Source: Bdellovibrionales bacterium GWA2_49_15 (GTDB lineage Bacteria > Bdellovibrionota > Bacteriovoracia > Bacteriovoracales > Bacteriovoracaceae). Taken from it: a stretch of DNA of 64,000 nucleotides. Location of the stretch: positions 756,891 through 820,890 of the forward strand of contig MEPP01000001.1 in NCBI GenBank assembly GCA_001769855.1, read 5' to 3'. The notes under the pieces are model-generated. The model did not search any database. It was given only the letters and a program-made list of their open reading frames with translations, and was not told the origin of the DNA. Within the stretch, counting starts at the first letter, position 1; every line of letters begins with the position of its first letter. The position numbers were made by a program, and so were the translations under genes. This document shows, piece by piece, positions 26,073-35,965 of the stretch.

Positions 26073-29000
26073 ATGACCACATCTACCAAGATTTTAGTTG
26101 ATGGCAATGAAGCCGCCGCCCATATTGCCTACCGAGTGAGTGAAGTTATCGCTATCTATCCCATTACCCCTTCTTCCAACATGGGTGAATGGGCCGATGC
26201 CTGGAGTGCAGAGGACACCCCGAATATCTGGGGCACGATTCCAAAAGTTGTCGAAATGCAGAGCGAGGGTGGGGCCGCCGGAACTGTTCATGGGGCCCTT
26301 CAGGCAGGATCGCTGTCCACAACCTTCACGGCTTCTCAAGGCCTACTTCTCATGATTCCCAATATGTATAAAATCGCCGGTGAGTTAACCCCCACCGTTT
26401 TTCACATCGCCGCCCGCTCGCTGGCCGCCCAGGCCCTGTCGATCTTTGGCGACCATTCAGATGTCATGTCGGCGCGACAAACTGGCTTTGCCATGCTGTC
26501 CTCCAATTCCGTCCAGGAAACCATGGATATGGCGCTCATTGCCCACTCGGCAACCCTGAAGGCCCAGCTCCCCTTCATGCATTTCTTTGACGGATTTCGC
26601 ACCTCTCACGAGGTGGCAAAGATTGAAGAGGTCAGCGACGCCACAATCAGGGCCATGATCAGTGATGACGATGTCATGAGCTTTCGCAAACGCGCCCTGA
26701 CTCCCGATCGCCCCGTGATTCGCGGCACCGCTCAAAATCCGGACGTCTACTTTCAAGGAAGGGAAACCTCCAACCCATTCTACGCCCGCACTCCGCAGAT
26801 TGTAGAAGACTGCATGAAAAATTTTGCCAAGCTGACCGGGCGTAAATATGACCTTTTTAATTACGTCGGGGCACCGGATGCCGAGCGCGTGATCATTATG
26901 ATGGGCTCAGGGGCCGAGGCCGCCCACGAGCTGGTTGACGTGCTCCTTGAGCGCGGAGAAAAAGTGGGACTCCTCAAGGTCCGTCTGTATCGCCCATTTA
27001 GTATTGAGCACTTTGTTCACGCTCTACCAAAAACCATAAAATCACTCGCCGTTCTAGATCGCACTAAGGAGCCCGGCGCAATCGGCGATCCTCTCTATCT
27101 TGATGTCGTCACCGCCATCGCTGAGACATTCCAAAATGGAACAGCTCCTTTTAAAACCTTGCCCAAGATCTTCGGTGGGCGTTACGGCCTTTCATCCAAA
27201 GAGTTTACTCCAGGCATGATTAAGGCGATCTACGACGAATTGAAAAAAGATCGGCCAAAAAATCATTTTACAATCGGGATCAACGACGACGTTTCCCATT
27301 CATCTTTAGAATGGGATAAAAATTTTTCAATTGAAAAAGACACGACCTTTCGGGGAATTTTCTGGGGTCTGGGTGCCGATGGCACAGTCTCGGCCAACAA
27401 AAATTCCATTAAAATCATCGGCGAAGAAACAGAAAACTTTGCCCAAGGATACTTTGTCTACGACTCCAAAAAATCTGGCTCGGTAACCACATCCTATCTC
27501 CGTTTTGGAAAAAGCCCCATTCGTTCAAGTTACCTGATCAGCACCGCCAATTTCGTGGCCTGCCACCAGTTTCAATTTCTGGAGCAGTTTGATGTCTTGG
27601 AAAAGGCCGGCACTGGCGCCACGTTCTTGCTGAACTCGCCCTATAGTCATGAGCAGGTGTGGGACCATCTGCCACGCTCCGTTCAAGAAACAATCATCGC
27701 CAAGAAATTAAAATTTCATGCCATCGATGCGGTCAAGGTGGCGCGTGAAACCGGGATGGGAGGCAGGGTTAACACGATTATGCAAACCTGCTTCTTTGCC
27801 ATCTCAGGAATTCTTCCCGCAGATGAGTCGATTGCCAAAATCAAATCGGCCATCAAAAAAACTTTTGGTAAAAAGGGTGATGAGATTGTTAATCAGAATT
27901 ATAAAGCCGTGGATATGACGGTCCAGAATCTCTTCAAAATTACTGTCCCCCAAAAGGCCACAAGCAAATTTGTCCTTTCAAATACCGTTGCCGATCACGC
28001 CCCCACTTTTGTCAAAGAAGTGACCTGTGCCATTATGGCGGGCAAAGGTGATGATCTTCCCGTCAGCAAAATACCCAATGACGGCACGTATCCCGTCGGC
28101 ACCACTCAATGGGAAAAACGCAACATTGCCCAAGATATTCCCGTGTGGGAAGCTGATATCTGTATTCAATGTGGCAAATGTGCCTTCATCTGTCCTCATG
28201 GCGTCATCCGCTCTAAGGTTTACGAGGAAAAAGATTTAGCCGGCGCTCCCGCGACTTATAAATCCACGAAAACCAAGGGCAGTGACTTTGGTCCCGGGAC
28301 CCTCTACACCATTCAGGTAGCGCCTGAAGATTGCACGGGTTGCGAGTTGTGCGTGGAAATCTGTCCTGCCAAAAGCAAAACGGACTCTTCGAAGAAGGCC
28401 ATCAATATGGCCCTTCAGCGTCCTATCCGCGAAACAGAGAAGGCCAACTGGAATTTCTTCTTAAACATTCCGGAGTTTGATCGCAGCAAAATTAAATCCC
28501 ATACGGTGAAAGGTTCTCAGGTTCTGCAGCCTCTGTTTGAATTCTCAGGAGCTTGTGCCGGATGTGGAGAAACTCCGTACATCAAGCTTGCGACTCAGCT
28601 TTTCGGAGATCGCATGCTGGTGGCCAATGCCACGGGATGTTCGTCTATTTACGGCGGCAATCTTCCGACCACCCCTTACACCAATAACTCCACGGGAAAA
28701 GGCCCGGCGTGGTCAAATTCTCTTTTTGAAGACAACGCTGAATTTGGCCTTGGATATCGCTTGGCGATAGACAAAAAGAAAGTTCAGGCGGAAGAGCTGC
28801 TGAAAAAAATGGCTTCCCAGTTAGGCGAGCAGTTAGTGACACCTATTCTGGAATCCAAGCAGAACGATGAGGCGGAAATTTTTAGCCAGCGGGCCCGCGT
28901 CGAGGTGCTCAAAGAAAAAATTTCCAAGATGACCACCAGTGATGCCAAACACCTGACGAGCATGGCCGATTATCTGGTCAAAAAGAGTGTATGGATCGTG

Positions 29001-29660
29001 GGAGGCGATGGATGGGCCTACGACATCGGCTATGGCGGCCTCGATCACGTGCTGGCCTCGGGTGCGGATGTCAACATCCTGGTGCTCGATACTGAAGTTT
29101 ACTCCAATACCGGCGGACAGATGTCCAAGTCGACTCCGATTGGTGCCGTGGCAAAATTTGCAGCGGCAGGCAGGCCCACAGGAAAAAAAGACCTAGGTTT
29201 ATTGGCCATGAGCTACGGCCATGTTTACGTGGCGAAGGTTGCCATGGGTGCCAATGATACCCATACTCTCAAGGCCTTCCTCGAAGCCGAACGCTACCCC
29301 GGCCCATCGCTGATCATTGCTTATAGCCCTTGTATCGCGCACGGATACAATATGCGCTACATGGCCACCCAGCAAAAGATGGCAGTGGACAGCGGGCATT
29401 GGCATCTCTACCGCTACAACCCTGATAGTCCGCAGAAAGGACTCAATCCGTTTGTGATGGATTCCAAGGCGCCCAAAACTCTTTTGAAAGATTACATGGA
29501 TCAGGAAGCGCGCTTTAAAATGCTCAAGAAAATCGATCCGGCGCGGGCCGAACATCTGTATGTGAAAGCTCAGCAATTTGTGACCGAGAAATACAAATTT
29601 TACGATGCCCTGGCCAAATTGGGACAAGACAAGACCGGCTCGACTGATGACAACGAATAA
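26073..29660 (+). CDS. nifJ: Pyruvate:ferredoxin (flavodoxin) oxidoreductase
   Basis: 1195 residues from the ATG at 26073, with GGAG six bases upstream; a TTG at 26061 would overlap that site. Domains in order: pyrimidine-binding PFOR N-domain (LVDGNEAAAHIAYRVSE, YPITPSSNMGEWAD), transketolase-like domains, two 4Fe-4S ferredoxin motifs (CIQCGKCAFICP from residue 697; CTGCELCVEICP from 754) and the C-terminal TPP domain (ACAGCGETPYIKL near 828, GDGWAYDIGYGGLDHVLASG). It cleaves pyruvate with CoA to acetyl-CoA and CO2 and reduces ferredoxin or flavodoxin. Length matches the single-chain enzyme. The DHODH-like gene follows by 18 bases. Confidence 0.95.
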   Translation: MTTSTKILVDGNEAAAHIAYRVSEVIAIYPITPSSNMGEWADAWSAEDTPNIWGTIPKVVEMQSEGGAAGTVHGALQAGSLSTTFTASQGLLLMIPNMYKIAGELTPTVFHIAARSLAAQALSIFGDHSDVMSARQTGFAMLSSNSVQETMDMALIAHSATLKAQLPFMHFFDGFRTSHEVAKIEEVSDATIRAMISDDDVMSFRKRALTPDRPVIRGTAQNPDVYFQGRETSNPFYARTPQIVEDCMKNFAKLTGRKYDLFNYVGAPDAERVIIMMGSGAEAAHELVDVLLERGEKVGLLKVRLYRPFSIEHFVHALPKTIKSLAVLDRTKEPGAIGDPLYLDVVTAIAETFQNGTAPFKTLPKIFGGRYGLSSKEFTPGMIKAIYDELKKDRPKNHFTIGINDDVSHSSLEWDKNFSIEKDTTFRGIFWGLGADGTVSANKNSIKIIGEETENFAQGYFVYDSKKSGSVTTSYLRFGKSPIRSSYLISTANFVACHQFQFLEQFDVLEKAGTGATFLLNSPYSHEQVWDHLPRSVQETIIAKKLKFHAIDAVKVARETGMGGRVNTIMQTCFFAISGILPADESIAKIKSAIKKTFGKKGDEIVNQNYKAVDMTVQNLFKITVPQKATSKFVLSNTVADHAPTFVKEVTCAIMAGKGDDLPVSKIPNDGTYPVGTTQWEKRNIAQDIPVWEADICIQCGKCAFICPHGVIRSKVYEEKDLAGAPATYKSTKTKGSDFGPGTLYTIQVAPEDCTGCELCVEICPAKSKTDSSKKAINMALQRPIRETEKANWNFFLNIPEFDRSKIKSHTVKGSQVLQPLFEFSGACAGCGETPYIKLATQLFGDRMLVANATGCSSIYGGNLPTTPYTNNSTGKGPAWSNSLFEDNAEFGLGYRLAIDKKKVQAEELLKKMASQLGEQLVTPILESKQNDEAEIFSQRARVEVLKEKISKMTTSDAKHLTSMADYLVKKSVWIVGGDGWAYDIGYGGLDHVLASGADVNILVLDTEVYSNTGGQMSKSTPIGAVAKFAAAGRPTGKKDLGLLAMSYGHVYVAKVAMGANDTHTLKAFLEAERYPGPSLIIAYSPCIAHGYNMRYMATQQKMAVDSGHWHLYRYNPDSPQKGLNPFVMDSKAPKTLLKDYMDQEARFKMLKKIDPARAEHLYVKAQQFVTEKYKFYDALAKLGQDKTGSTDDNE

Positions 29661-29678
29661 CTAAGGGAGAACTGCCTT

Positions 29679-30671
29679 ATGAAACTTGAAACTGTTTATA
29701 TGGGACTGAAGCTCAAAAATCCAATTTTGGCGGCCTCTTGCCCCATGACCAAAGACCTCGCTCGGGTCAAAGAGATGGAAGAGGCCGGCGTGGCGGGAAT
29801 CGTTCTGCCCTCACTCTTTGAGGAAGAAATTTCCTACGATCAGCATGCTATGGACCAATTCCTCAGCTACTCCACCCATGATGTCGGGCCTGAGGCCACC
29901 AGCTTTTTTCCCGAGCCGGAAAATTTTAAAAATTTTGAGGGCGAGGAGTACCTGGAATCTTTGCGCAAGATAAAATCCAGCGTCAGGATTCCCGTCATCG
30001 GCAGCTTAAATGGCTCCACCGCGGGCGGCTGGGTGAAATATGCCAAGCTCATTCAGGAGGCCGGTGCTGATGCTTTAGAGTTGAACATTTTCTATATTCC
30101 AACCGAGCTATCGATTACCGGGACCGAGGTGGAAAATCGTTATATCGAAATTTTAAAATCGGTCAAGGCCCAGGTCTCCATTCCTGTTGCGGTCAAGATG
30201 GCGCCATTCTTTAGCTCTCTGCCCAGCATGGCCAAGCGCTTTGACGATGCCGGTGCCAATGGCCTGGTGCTTTTTAACCGCTTCCTCGAGCCTGATTTTG
30301 ATCTGGATCACCTGGAAGCCGCTATGAAACCAAGTTTTAGCACCAGAAGTGACATCCGCCTGCCTCTGCACTGGACCGCCATTTTATATGGAAAGGTCAA
30401 GGCCTCATTGGGTGCCACACGCGGTATAAAATCCGGCTTAGATGTCCTCAAGATGGTGATGGCGGGGGCCGATGCCACGATGATCTCTTCTCTTTTTTAT
30501 CAAGAAGGTGTTTCCAGCGCGACCAGAATTATTAAAGAAATGACTCATTGGATGGAAGAACATGAATATAGTTCAATCGAGCAGATGAGGGGTTCGATGA
30601 GTTATAATCATGTCACCGACAAATCGGCCTTTGTCCGGGCCAATTACATGAAGATGCTGAGAAGTATCTAG
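29679..30671 (+). CDS. Dihydroorotate dehydrogenase-like flavoprotein
   Basis: 330 residues, class 1 DHODH-like TIM barrel (MGLKLKNPILAASCPMTKDL; PVIGSLNGSTAGGW; PVAVKMAPFFSSL). Proteins of this subgroup are habitually encoded next to PFOR and are annotated DHODH-like without proof of pyrimidine synthesis. The ribosome binding site AGGGAG precedes the ATG by nine bases. The gene follows nifJ by 18 bases, so the pair is one operon. Its likely role is an NAD(P)H- or ferredoxin-linked oxidoreductase rather than PyrD proper. The last four bases overlap the convergent L,D-transpeptidase gene. Confidence 0.85.
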   Translation: MKLETVYMGLKLKNPILAASCPMTKDLARVKEMEEAGVAGIVLPSLFEEEISYDQHAMDQFLSYSTHDVGPEATSFFPEPENFKNFEGEEYLESLRKIKSSVRIPVIGSLNGSTAGGWVKYAKLIQEAGADALELNIFYIPTELSITGTEVENRYIEILKSVKAQVSIPVAVKMAPFFSSLPSMAKRFDDAGANGLVLFNRFLEPDFDLDHLEAAMKPSFSTRSDIRLPLHWTAILYGKVKASLGATRGIKSGLDVLKMVMAGADATMISSLFYQEGVSSATRIIKEMTHWMEEHEYSSIEQMRGSMSYNHVTDKSAFVRANYMKMLRSI

Positions 30672-31447
30672 TCTTTGATTTCTTTCACGATAATGATCGT
30701 ATCCCAGGATTTAACTATTTTCTCGGGAAAAAGCACGCCTGCGGTACGATCGACACGGGAAACAGGAACCTCACCGCCAACAACCTGATTGCGAATAATT
30801 CTTCTCTTTTCCACCCAGTTATCCTTCGCCACAATTTCTATGCTATCAAGACCTGTGGTGAGGACCAGCTCATTTAAAATTTTGGCATTCTCAGGCATGA
30901 GGCGAACGCAGCCGCCACTGTCGCGATTGCCGATGGCCGAAAAATGATCAGGCGTGGTTGAATGGAGGGCAATCCCTCCGATAAAAAAAATGGGGTAATT
31001 CATCTGAGCGCCGATCCACTGGGAGGATTGGTATTCCTTCCAGATCGTGGCCGGTCGAAAATATCCTACCGGGGTTGTGGCGACATACTCAACGCCACTG
31101 GTGGATTTAACTCTGGTCTCCTTGCCGGTAGAAACGGGAAAGGTATACACAAGGTCGCCCTTCACATAAACGCGCATGGTTTGAGCAGAAGTGGCCGTAC
31201 CTTGCTTGGCCTTGTTCACGATAATCACAACCTCGGCCTTTTGTTCGTCCGGTGTTTTATCTTCGATCAGAAGAGCTTTGTTTTGGCCCCGCTTTTCAGT
31301 TCGCTCCAGCTGCGTCACCGGCGTCATCCCAAGTTCAATCGCCATGGCATCGGTTATGGCCTCGGCAGCAGAACCGGCCGACACGACGGTTGGACCGAGG
31401 AGGAAGAAGCAGAGCAAGGAAATTGCACTTAGTTTTTTCATATTCAT
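30668..31447 (-). CDS. L,D-transpeptidase (YkuD family), periplasmic
   Basis: 259 residues. A signal peptide (1-24, ending VVSAG) precedes a YkuD domain with TMRVYVKGDLVYTFPVSTGK and the catalytic segment HSTTPDHFSAIGNRDSGGCV, in which the cysteine is the nucleophile. The usual SHGC is SGGC here, a tolerated variant. These enzymes crosslink meso-diaminopimelate residues in peptidoglycan or attach lipoproteins to it. The gene starts at an ATG at 31447 (another at 31441), faces the symporter gene across a 112-base divergent region, and has no operon partner. Confidence 0.85.
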   Translation of the reverse strand: MNMKKLSAISLLCFFLLGPTVVSAGSAAEAITDAMAIELGMTPVTQLERTEKRGQNKALLIEDKTPDEQKAEVVIIVNKAKQGTATSAQTMRVYVKGDLVYTFPVSTGKETRVKSTSGVEYVATTPVGYFRPATIWKEYQSSQWIGAQMNYPIFFIGGIALHSTTPDHFSAIGNRDSGGCVRLMPENAKILNELVLTTGLDSIEIVAKDNWVEKRRIIRNQVVGGEVPVSRVDRTAGVLFPEKIVKSWDTIIIVKEIKD

Positions 31448-31508
31448 GTCTCTTTAAATGTTTTCTTGGACCGGGATGTAACAAATTTCTGCGCTGAAGT
31501 GTTATTTT

Positions 31509-31530
31509 TTGTAATTATTACCAATTACAA
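31509..31530. promoter_or_regulatory. Dyad in the L,D-transpeptidase/symporter divergent region
   Basis: The sequence TTGTAATT-N6-AATTACAA forms a perfect 8-base inverted repeat with a 6-base spacer. It lies 29 bases upstream of the symporter ATG, in the 112-base region between the divergent genes. TACAAT stretches at 31526 and 31536 could be -10 elements. The position fits an operator for a dimeric repressor or activator, but no regulator is encoded nearby. The dyad is seen; the function is inferred. Confidence 0.4.
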
Positions 31531-31559
31531 TCTGCTACAATTCGCCCGAGGAATTTATT

Positions 31560-32813
31560 ATGAAAAGACATCATTGGCTGATCCTGGCCCTCGTTTTAGG
31601 TGCCCTGGCAGGGGTTCTCTGTCATCCCTTTGCCGACTCGCCCGTGGCGCAGTTTATCCTGCAGAATATTTTTGAACCCACCGGGCAGGTCTTTTTGCGA
31701 CTCATCTTTATGATCGTCGTGCCCATGGTCTTTTGCGGACTTTGTCTGGGAGTCTACCAGCTGTCTGAACATCATGGACTCGGCCAGGTGGTCTCAAGAA
31801 CCTTGCTCTATACGGTTCTGGCCAGCTCGGCTTCGGTCTTCATCGGGGTCTCTCTGACCAATATTTTAAAACCCGGGGCCGGCATAACCATTCCCCGTGA
31901 GTTGGTGGTCAATGGCGAGAAGGTCGAAAAAATTGCTTCCAATGCCGAGAGTGCCAAGCCGATCGCCCAGGCGCTGGTGGAAATCATTCCCAGCAATCCT
32001 CTCAGCTCGGCGGTGAAGGCCTTGGACGGTGAGATGCTCGCCTTAATGTTTTTCGCTCTGATCTTTGGCATTGCTCTGGCGCGCATTGAGCGTGAGGGAG
32101 AAAAAACGCTTTCTCTGATCACAATTCTCGAACAGATTTACGCCACCTGTATGAAGATCGTGGATTATGCCATGGTCCTCGCCCCTTTTGCCGTATTCGC
32201 GTTGGTATTTTCCAGTGCCTTTAAATTTGGTCATCAGATTTTGATCTCACTTTCATACTATGTGGCCGTCGTCTTGGGCGCCTTGCTCCTGCAACAATTT
32301 GTGGTGTACAGCGCGCTTTTGAAATCCAAGGGAATTTCGCCTTGGAAGTTCTTTTCCCAATGCCGTGAAGTTTATCTCTATGCCTTTGCCACCGCTTCCA
32401 GTAATGCCACGCTCCCGCGCTCTCTGGAATGTGCAGAACATAAGCTCCAGCTCACTCCCGAGTCTTCACGCTTTGTTCTCACTGTCGGCTCGACCGCCAA
32501 TCAAAATGGCACGGCCCTGTTCGAGGGCATTACGGTTTTGTTTTTGGCGCAAATTTATCACGTGGATTTGACTTTGGGTCAGCAGGTCCAAGTTGTCTTG
32601 ATGTCTATCCTGGCCGGAATTGGAACTGCGGGAGTGCCGGGAGGTTCCCTCCCCCTCATCATGATTTTACTTCGCCAGGTCGGCATTCCTCCTGAAGGGA
32701 TTGGCATTATTCTGGGGGTTGATCGCTTCCTCGATATGTGCCGAACCACCATAAATGTGAGTGGGGATTTGGTAATTGCGGCCCTGGTGGATCACAAAAA
32801 ACCAGCGCTATAG
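31560..32813 (+). CDS. Dicarboxylate/amino acid:cation symporter (DAACS)
   Basis: 417 residues, eight or more membrane helices plus re-entrant loops. The DAACS signatures are visible: TASSNATLPRSLECAEH (HP1 region), STANQNGTALFEGI in place of the more usual NMDGT, and GIGTAGVPGGSLPLIMILL (HP2). Such proteins import glutamate, aspartate, fumarate, succinate or malate with Na+ or protons. Length is normal (about 420). GAGG lies before the ATG. It is a single gene with its own divergent promoter. Substrate specificity cannot be read by eye. Confidence 0.87.
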   Translation: MKRHHWLILALVLGALAGVLCHPFADSPVAQFILQNIFEPTGQVFLRLIFMIVVPMVFCGLCLGVYQLSEHHGLGQVVSRTLLYTVLASSASVFIGVSLTNILKPGAGITIPRELVVNGEKVEKIASNAESAKPIAQALVEIIPSNPLSSAVKALDGEMLALMFFALIFGIALARIEREGEKTLSLITILEQIYATCMKIVDYAMVLAPFAVFALVFSSAFKFGHQILISLSYYVAVVLGALLLQQFVVYSALLKSKGISPWKFFSQCREVYLYAFATASSNATLPRSLECAEHKLQLTPESSRFVLTVGSTANQNGTALFEGITVLFLAQIYHVDLTLGQQVQVVLMSILAGIGTAGVPGGSLPLIMILLRQVGIPPEGIGIILGVDRFLDMCRTTINVSGDLVIAALVDHKKPAL

Positions 32814-32922
32814 CGAATTCAACAAGATACCCCTCTGTAATATTTACCCCAAGCACTGACTTCCTTGTATCTCACCCAAACTTCGGTAAAATCCTGGTAC
32901 TTCTGGGGAGAAGGAGACAGGT

Positions 32923-35322
32923 GTGAAAAAAAGTTTTTTGCTTCTCATGGTATTTTTGTGCTGTTTGTCCCCGAGCGCCCAGGCGCTCTTTAACAGCAAG
33001 GCCCCCACCCTCAATCATCTCCATCAGTCGCCGGTGATGATCGCTCTCCTGCAGCAGATCTCGGCCCATCCCGAGCTTTTAAAAGATGCAGATACGCAGG
33101 CACGCCTGGTTTTTCGCGACCCCGCCCCAAACTCACGCCAGGACTATGCCGCTGATTTAATCATGACAGATGTGATTGATCAGGTTCATTTTTATCTCAA
33201 TAAAAAAAATGAGTATGCCCTCATTGCCAAGCTGACGGCGGCCTTGGGCACCAAACCCCTTGAGAACTTTCTGAAGTGGAATGCGGTCATTGATCGTGAG
33301 GCCGGGAAATCCAAAACCCTTCGTCGCGCACTCTCTAAAGTGGTGGTTCAGCTCTATGACATCGAGGGACTGCCGATGCCCTTCAAGCTTGATCTGCTGC
33401 GCTCAGGACGATTCTCTCGCTATGAGCGACAACGCCGCGCCGGCCAGTTTGCCGAATTGTATAACAATCCTGAAGGTAAAAAGATTCTTCTCTATATCAC
33501 CATGGATCGCCATGCTGACTTGAACCGCGAACAAGATTTGGGCATCTTCCCTACTACGCGCCCAACTGTCAGCAAGTATCTGGTGCATAAAAAAGACTTC
33601 AATACCGAGTACAAGGAAAAGTTTTACAAGCAATACTTCAAAATGATTCAGGCCCAGGAAAACATCGATCACGAGGCCCTGCCTGCCACCGCCAAGGTTG
33701 AATTCAAATATCGTTTCAAGGCGTCAAGGGCCAAGCCACTTCTCATCGCCGCCCGTTTCGGAAGCGAAAAAGAGTTTAAATCTGAAACCGCCCAGCTTTT
33801 CAATACCATTCACCATCTGCCCCACAAAGAGGCCCTGCTTCACTATTTAAAAAGTGAGTTGGAAACCAAGTTTAAAGTTAAGATGCCGGCGGTGAAGGCG
33901 TTCGGCCTGCAACATATTGTCCTCACACCAAGCTTCATTCACCTCCATCGCAAGCTGCTCATTCCTATGATCAAAGAGTTTACCTATGTTTATTTGTATA
34001 GCACCGGCGACATGGAATATTTTTTGCACTTACGAAAATGGGTGCGCAATCACTATGAAGAGATCAAAAAATTGGCCACTCAAAAGGGACTGCCTTTTAC
34101 CATTCCCGACAGAGGCATTTTCCTGCCTCATGTGACGGAGGTGGTGGAAAACTTCTCGATCATGATGCAAATCTATCCGGATCATCCCTGGGATCAAAAA
34201 TTACCCGTGATCTATGACAGCAAAGGAAATCCGGTTTATCTAAAAGGCGCCGGACTACGGATGATTTTGAAGGCGCGTGATTTTTTAAAAAAATTGGTCA
34301 GTATTGAAAACGTTTCGAGTTTAGTCGTGGGTGGCTTGGTTTATGCAGCGACCGGCAATCCCATGCTTTCCTCCATGGCCGGCTCTTTGGTACGCGATGC
34401 GGTCACCGCCATTAAGTACGACATCAAGTTCAAAGACATTCTCCCCAGCATGCTTCGAAATGTGGCAGTTGCGGCCATCTTAGGCTCCGGTTTTTCCCCC
34501 GGCCGTGTGGCCGAGCAAATTATCTTAGGTGGACTTGCCGGTGCAGCCGAGGCCGTGGCGATCAACCGGCGCGTGGATGTGGGGGCCATCGTTGGTGCCA
34601 TTCAGGGGATGGTACTGGGACTCCTGCCGAGATCGATTGCCCATCCTACTCTGGCGGGTCTGACGAAAGATGTATATTTTAAAAATGCCTTGATCGAATT
34701 ACTTGAAACCTCTGTCTATCGTGGAGTCAACGGTCTCATCGTCAGCGTGGTCACAAAGGAAGATATGCTTGAAGGGATGGGCAAGGGTCTCATCTATGGT
34801 CTGGGTGAGGCGGGACTGAAAATTGCCATCTATGGTTATCGCTACAAACCGGTTGTCACTTCCGAGGAGCTTAGACTTGAAAATCAATTTCAAAATTCAG
34901 AGGGGGTCGGCGTCGGCAATTATAATATCGATCAGCTCATGGTGGACGACACTTTCTTCAGAACGGGCGGAATCATCCAAATGTTCTACGACCGACCGTT
35001 TACTTTCGGGAATCAGATTCTCATGAATGACAGCAATACCGGAGATAGTGATACTGAGGCCCACGAGATGAGTCACCGGGCGCAAAACAGGACCTTCGGG
35101 ATTATTGGTTTTAACACCCGATATGTTATGGAGTTCTTCAAGCGCGGCTCTCACGGTACGGCCGAAGGTGGTAACGTTTTTGAAAACTATCGTTTCTTGA
35201 ACTCGACCCATCCTGACGCCGCTTTGGCCTTGGACCCTCTCATCGGCACTCCTGTCGGCATGCAGGCGATCGAAGGCACTATCGGCACGACCGGTGGTTC
35301 GGTCGGTTCACTAACCCCTTAA
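32923..35322 (+). CDS. Secreted 799-residue protein with C-terminal HExxH motif
   Basis: A signal peptide (1-21, ending SAQAL) heads a large mature protein. Residues 50-450 are mainly helical and charged, with no family I recognise. Residues 475-610 hold several glycine/alanine-rich hydrophobic stretches (VGGLVYAATGNPMLSSMAGS; IILGGLAGAAEAVAI; VGAIVGAIQGMVLGLLP). The C-terminus has EAHEMSHRAQNRTFG, with HEMSH at 714-718, a zinc-protease-like HExxH placed as in some Rhs/toxin and DUF4157-type ends. The ribosome binding site is GAAGGAGA. The 3' end overlaps the CBS gene by four bases. It could be a secreted protease or toxin-like protein; metal binding is unproven. Confidence 0.6.
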   Translation: MKKSFLLLMVFLCCLSPSAQALFNSKAPTLNHLHQSPVMIALLQQISAHPELLKDADTQARLVFRDPAPNSRQDYAADLIMTDVIDQVHFYLNKKNEYALIAKLTAALGTKPLENFLKWNAVIDREAGKSKTLRRALSKVVVQLYDIEGLPMPFKLDLLRSGRFSRYERQRRAGQFAELYNNPEGKKILLYITMDRHADLNREQDLGIFPTTRPTVSKYLVHKKDFNTEYKEKFYKQYFKMIQAQENIDHEALPATAKVEFKYRFKASRAKPLLIAARFGSEKEFKSETAQLFNTIHHLPHKEALLHYLKSELETKFKVKMPAVKAFGLQHIVLTPSFIHLHRKLLIPMIKEFTYVYLYSTGDMEYFLHLRKWVRNHYEEIKKLATQKGLPFTIPDRGIFLPHVTEVVENFSIMMQIYPDHPWDQKLPVIYDSKGNPVYLKGAGLRMILKARDFLKKLVSIENVSSLVVGGLVYAATGNPMLSSMAGSLVRDAVTAIKYDIKFKDILPSMLRNVAVAAILGSGFSPGRVAEQIILGGLAGAAEAVAINRRVDVGAIVGAIQGMVLGLLPRSIAHPTLAGLTKDVYFKNALIELLETSVYRGVNGLIVSVVTKEDMLEGMGKGLIYGLGEAGLKIAIYGYRYKPVVTSEELRLENQFQNSEGVGVGNYNIDQLMVDDTFFRTGGIIQMFYDRPFTFGNQILMNDSNTGDSDTEAHEMSHRAQNRTFGIIGFNTRYVMEFFKRGSHGTAEGGNVFENYRFLNSTHPDAALALDPLIGTPVGMQAIEGTIGTTGGSVGSLTP

Positions 35323-35849
35323 GCACTTTCTCGCTGGCTTATCCCTCGAAAGGGCTGCCCGGTAATATTGAGAATGTGCTTGGGAAACTGATCCAGAATA
35401 AAACTGGTGATATCCTTGATTGAAAGTACGCCAATCGGCTGATTGGTTTCGTCCACGATCGGAATATGCCGGTACCCACCAACGTGCATGTTATTCATGG
35501 CATAGGCGATCATGTCACTAGCTTGCAGAGTCAATGGTTCAAAGGTCATGAATTTCTGCACTGGCTTAGTCTCCCAATCACGCACCTTTCCGGCAATTCG
35601 AAAGAGCAGATCGCGCTCAGTGAAAATACCAACCACCTCATTCAGTTCCGAAACCACCAGAACCGAGCCAATCTTTTTCGCCTGCATAAGAGCACAGACT
35701 TCTTTCGTCAGAGTTGTCTCCCTTACACAAACCGGTGGAGAAAGTTTCAAGGTGCTTATGGGAAGTTCAAAGGTGGTGGAAGATAAGCTCATCACTTCCT
35801 CGTTACTTTCGCCCATAATTTGCAGCTCTTCATTGACCATATCATCCAT
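35319..35849 (-). CDS. CBS-domain pair protein
   Basis: 176 residues from the ATG at 35849, preferred because GAGGGGG lies just upstream; an ATG at 35885 would add 12 residues without such a site. Two CBS domains in tandem (PPVCVRETTLTKEVCALMQ to GIFTERDLLFRI, and PLTLQASDMIAYAMNNM to PIGVLSIKDITSFIL) form a Bateman module that senses adenine nucleotides or other ligands. A short acidic N-terminal leader (MDDMVNEELQIMGESNEEV) is extra. No attached catalytic domain. Cytosolic; target unknown. Convergent with the HExxH protein gene. Confidence 0.85.
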   Translation of the reverse strand: MDDMVNEELQIMGESNEEVMSLSSTTFELPISTLKLSPPVCVRETTLTKEVCALMQAKKIGSVLVVSELNEVVGIFTERDLLFRIAGKVRDWETKPVQKFMTFEPLTLQASDMIAYAMNNMHVGGYRHIPIVDETNQPIGVLSIKDITSFILDQFPKHILNITGQPFRGISQRESA

Positions 35850-35965
35850 CGTCGCCCCCTCTGGAAACTCGAATCCTACACGCATTCTAGCATGCTTCAG
35901 CGGGGTGCTGGGTGGTGTAACTTAACGTCCAGCGCTTGTCGAGGTCTTATGATTTTCGAGCTTTA

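Noticed and set aside
26073..29660. nifJ as evidence of nitrogen fixation
   Set aside because: No nif structural or regulatory genes are nearby; PFOR is mostly used for pyruvate catabolism.
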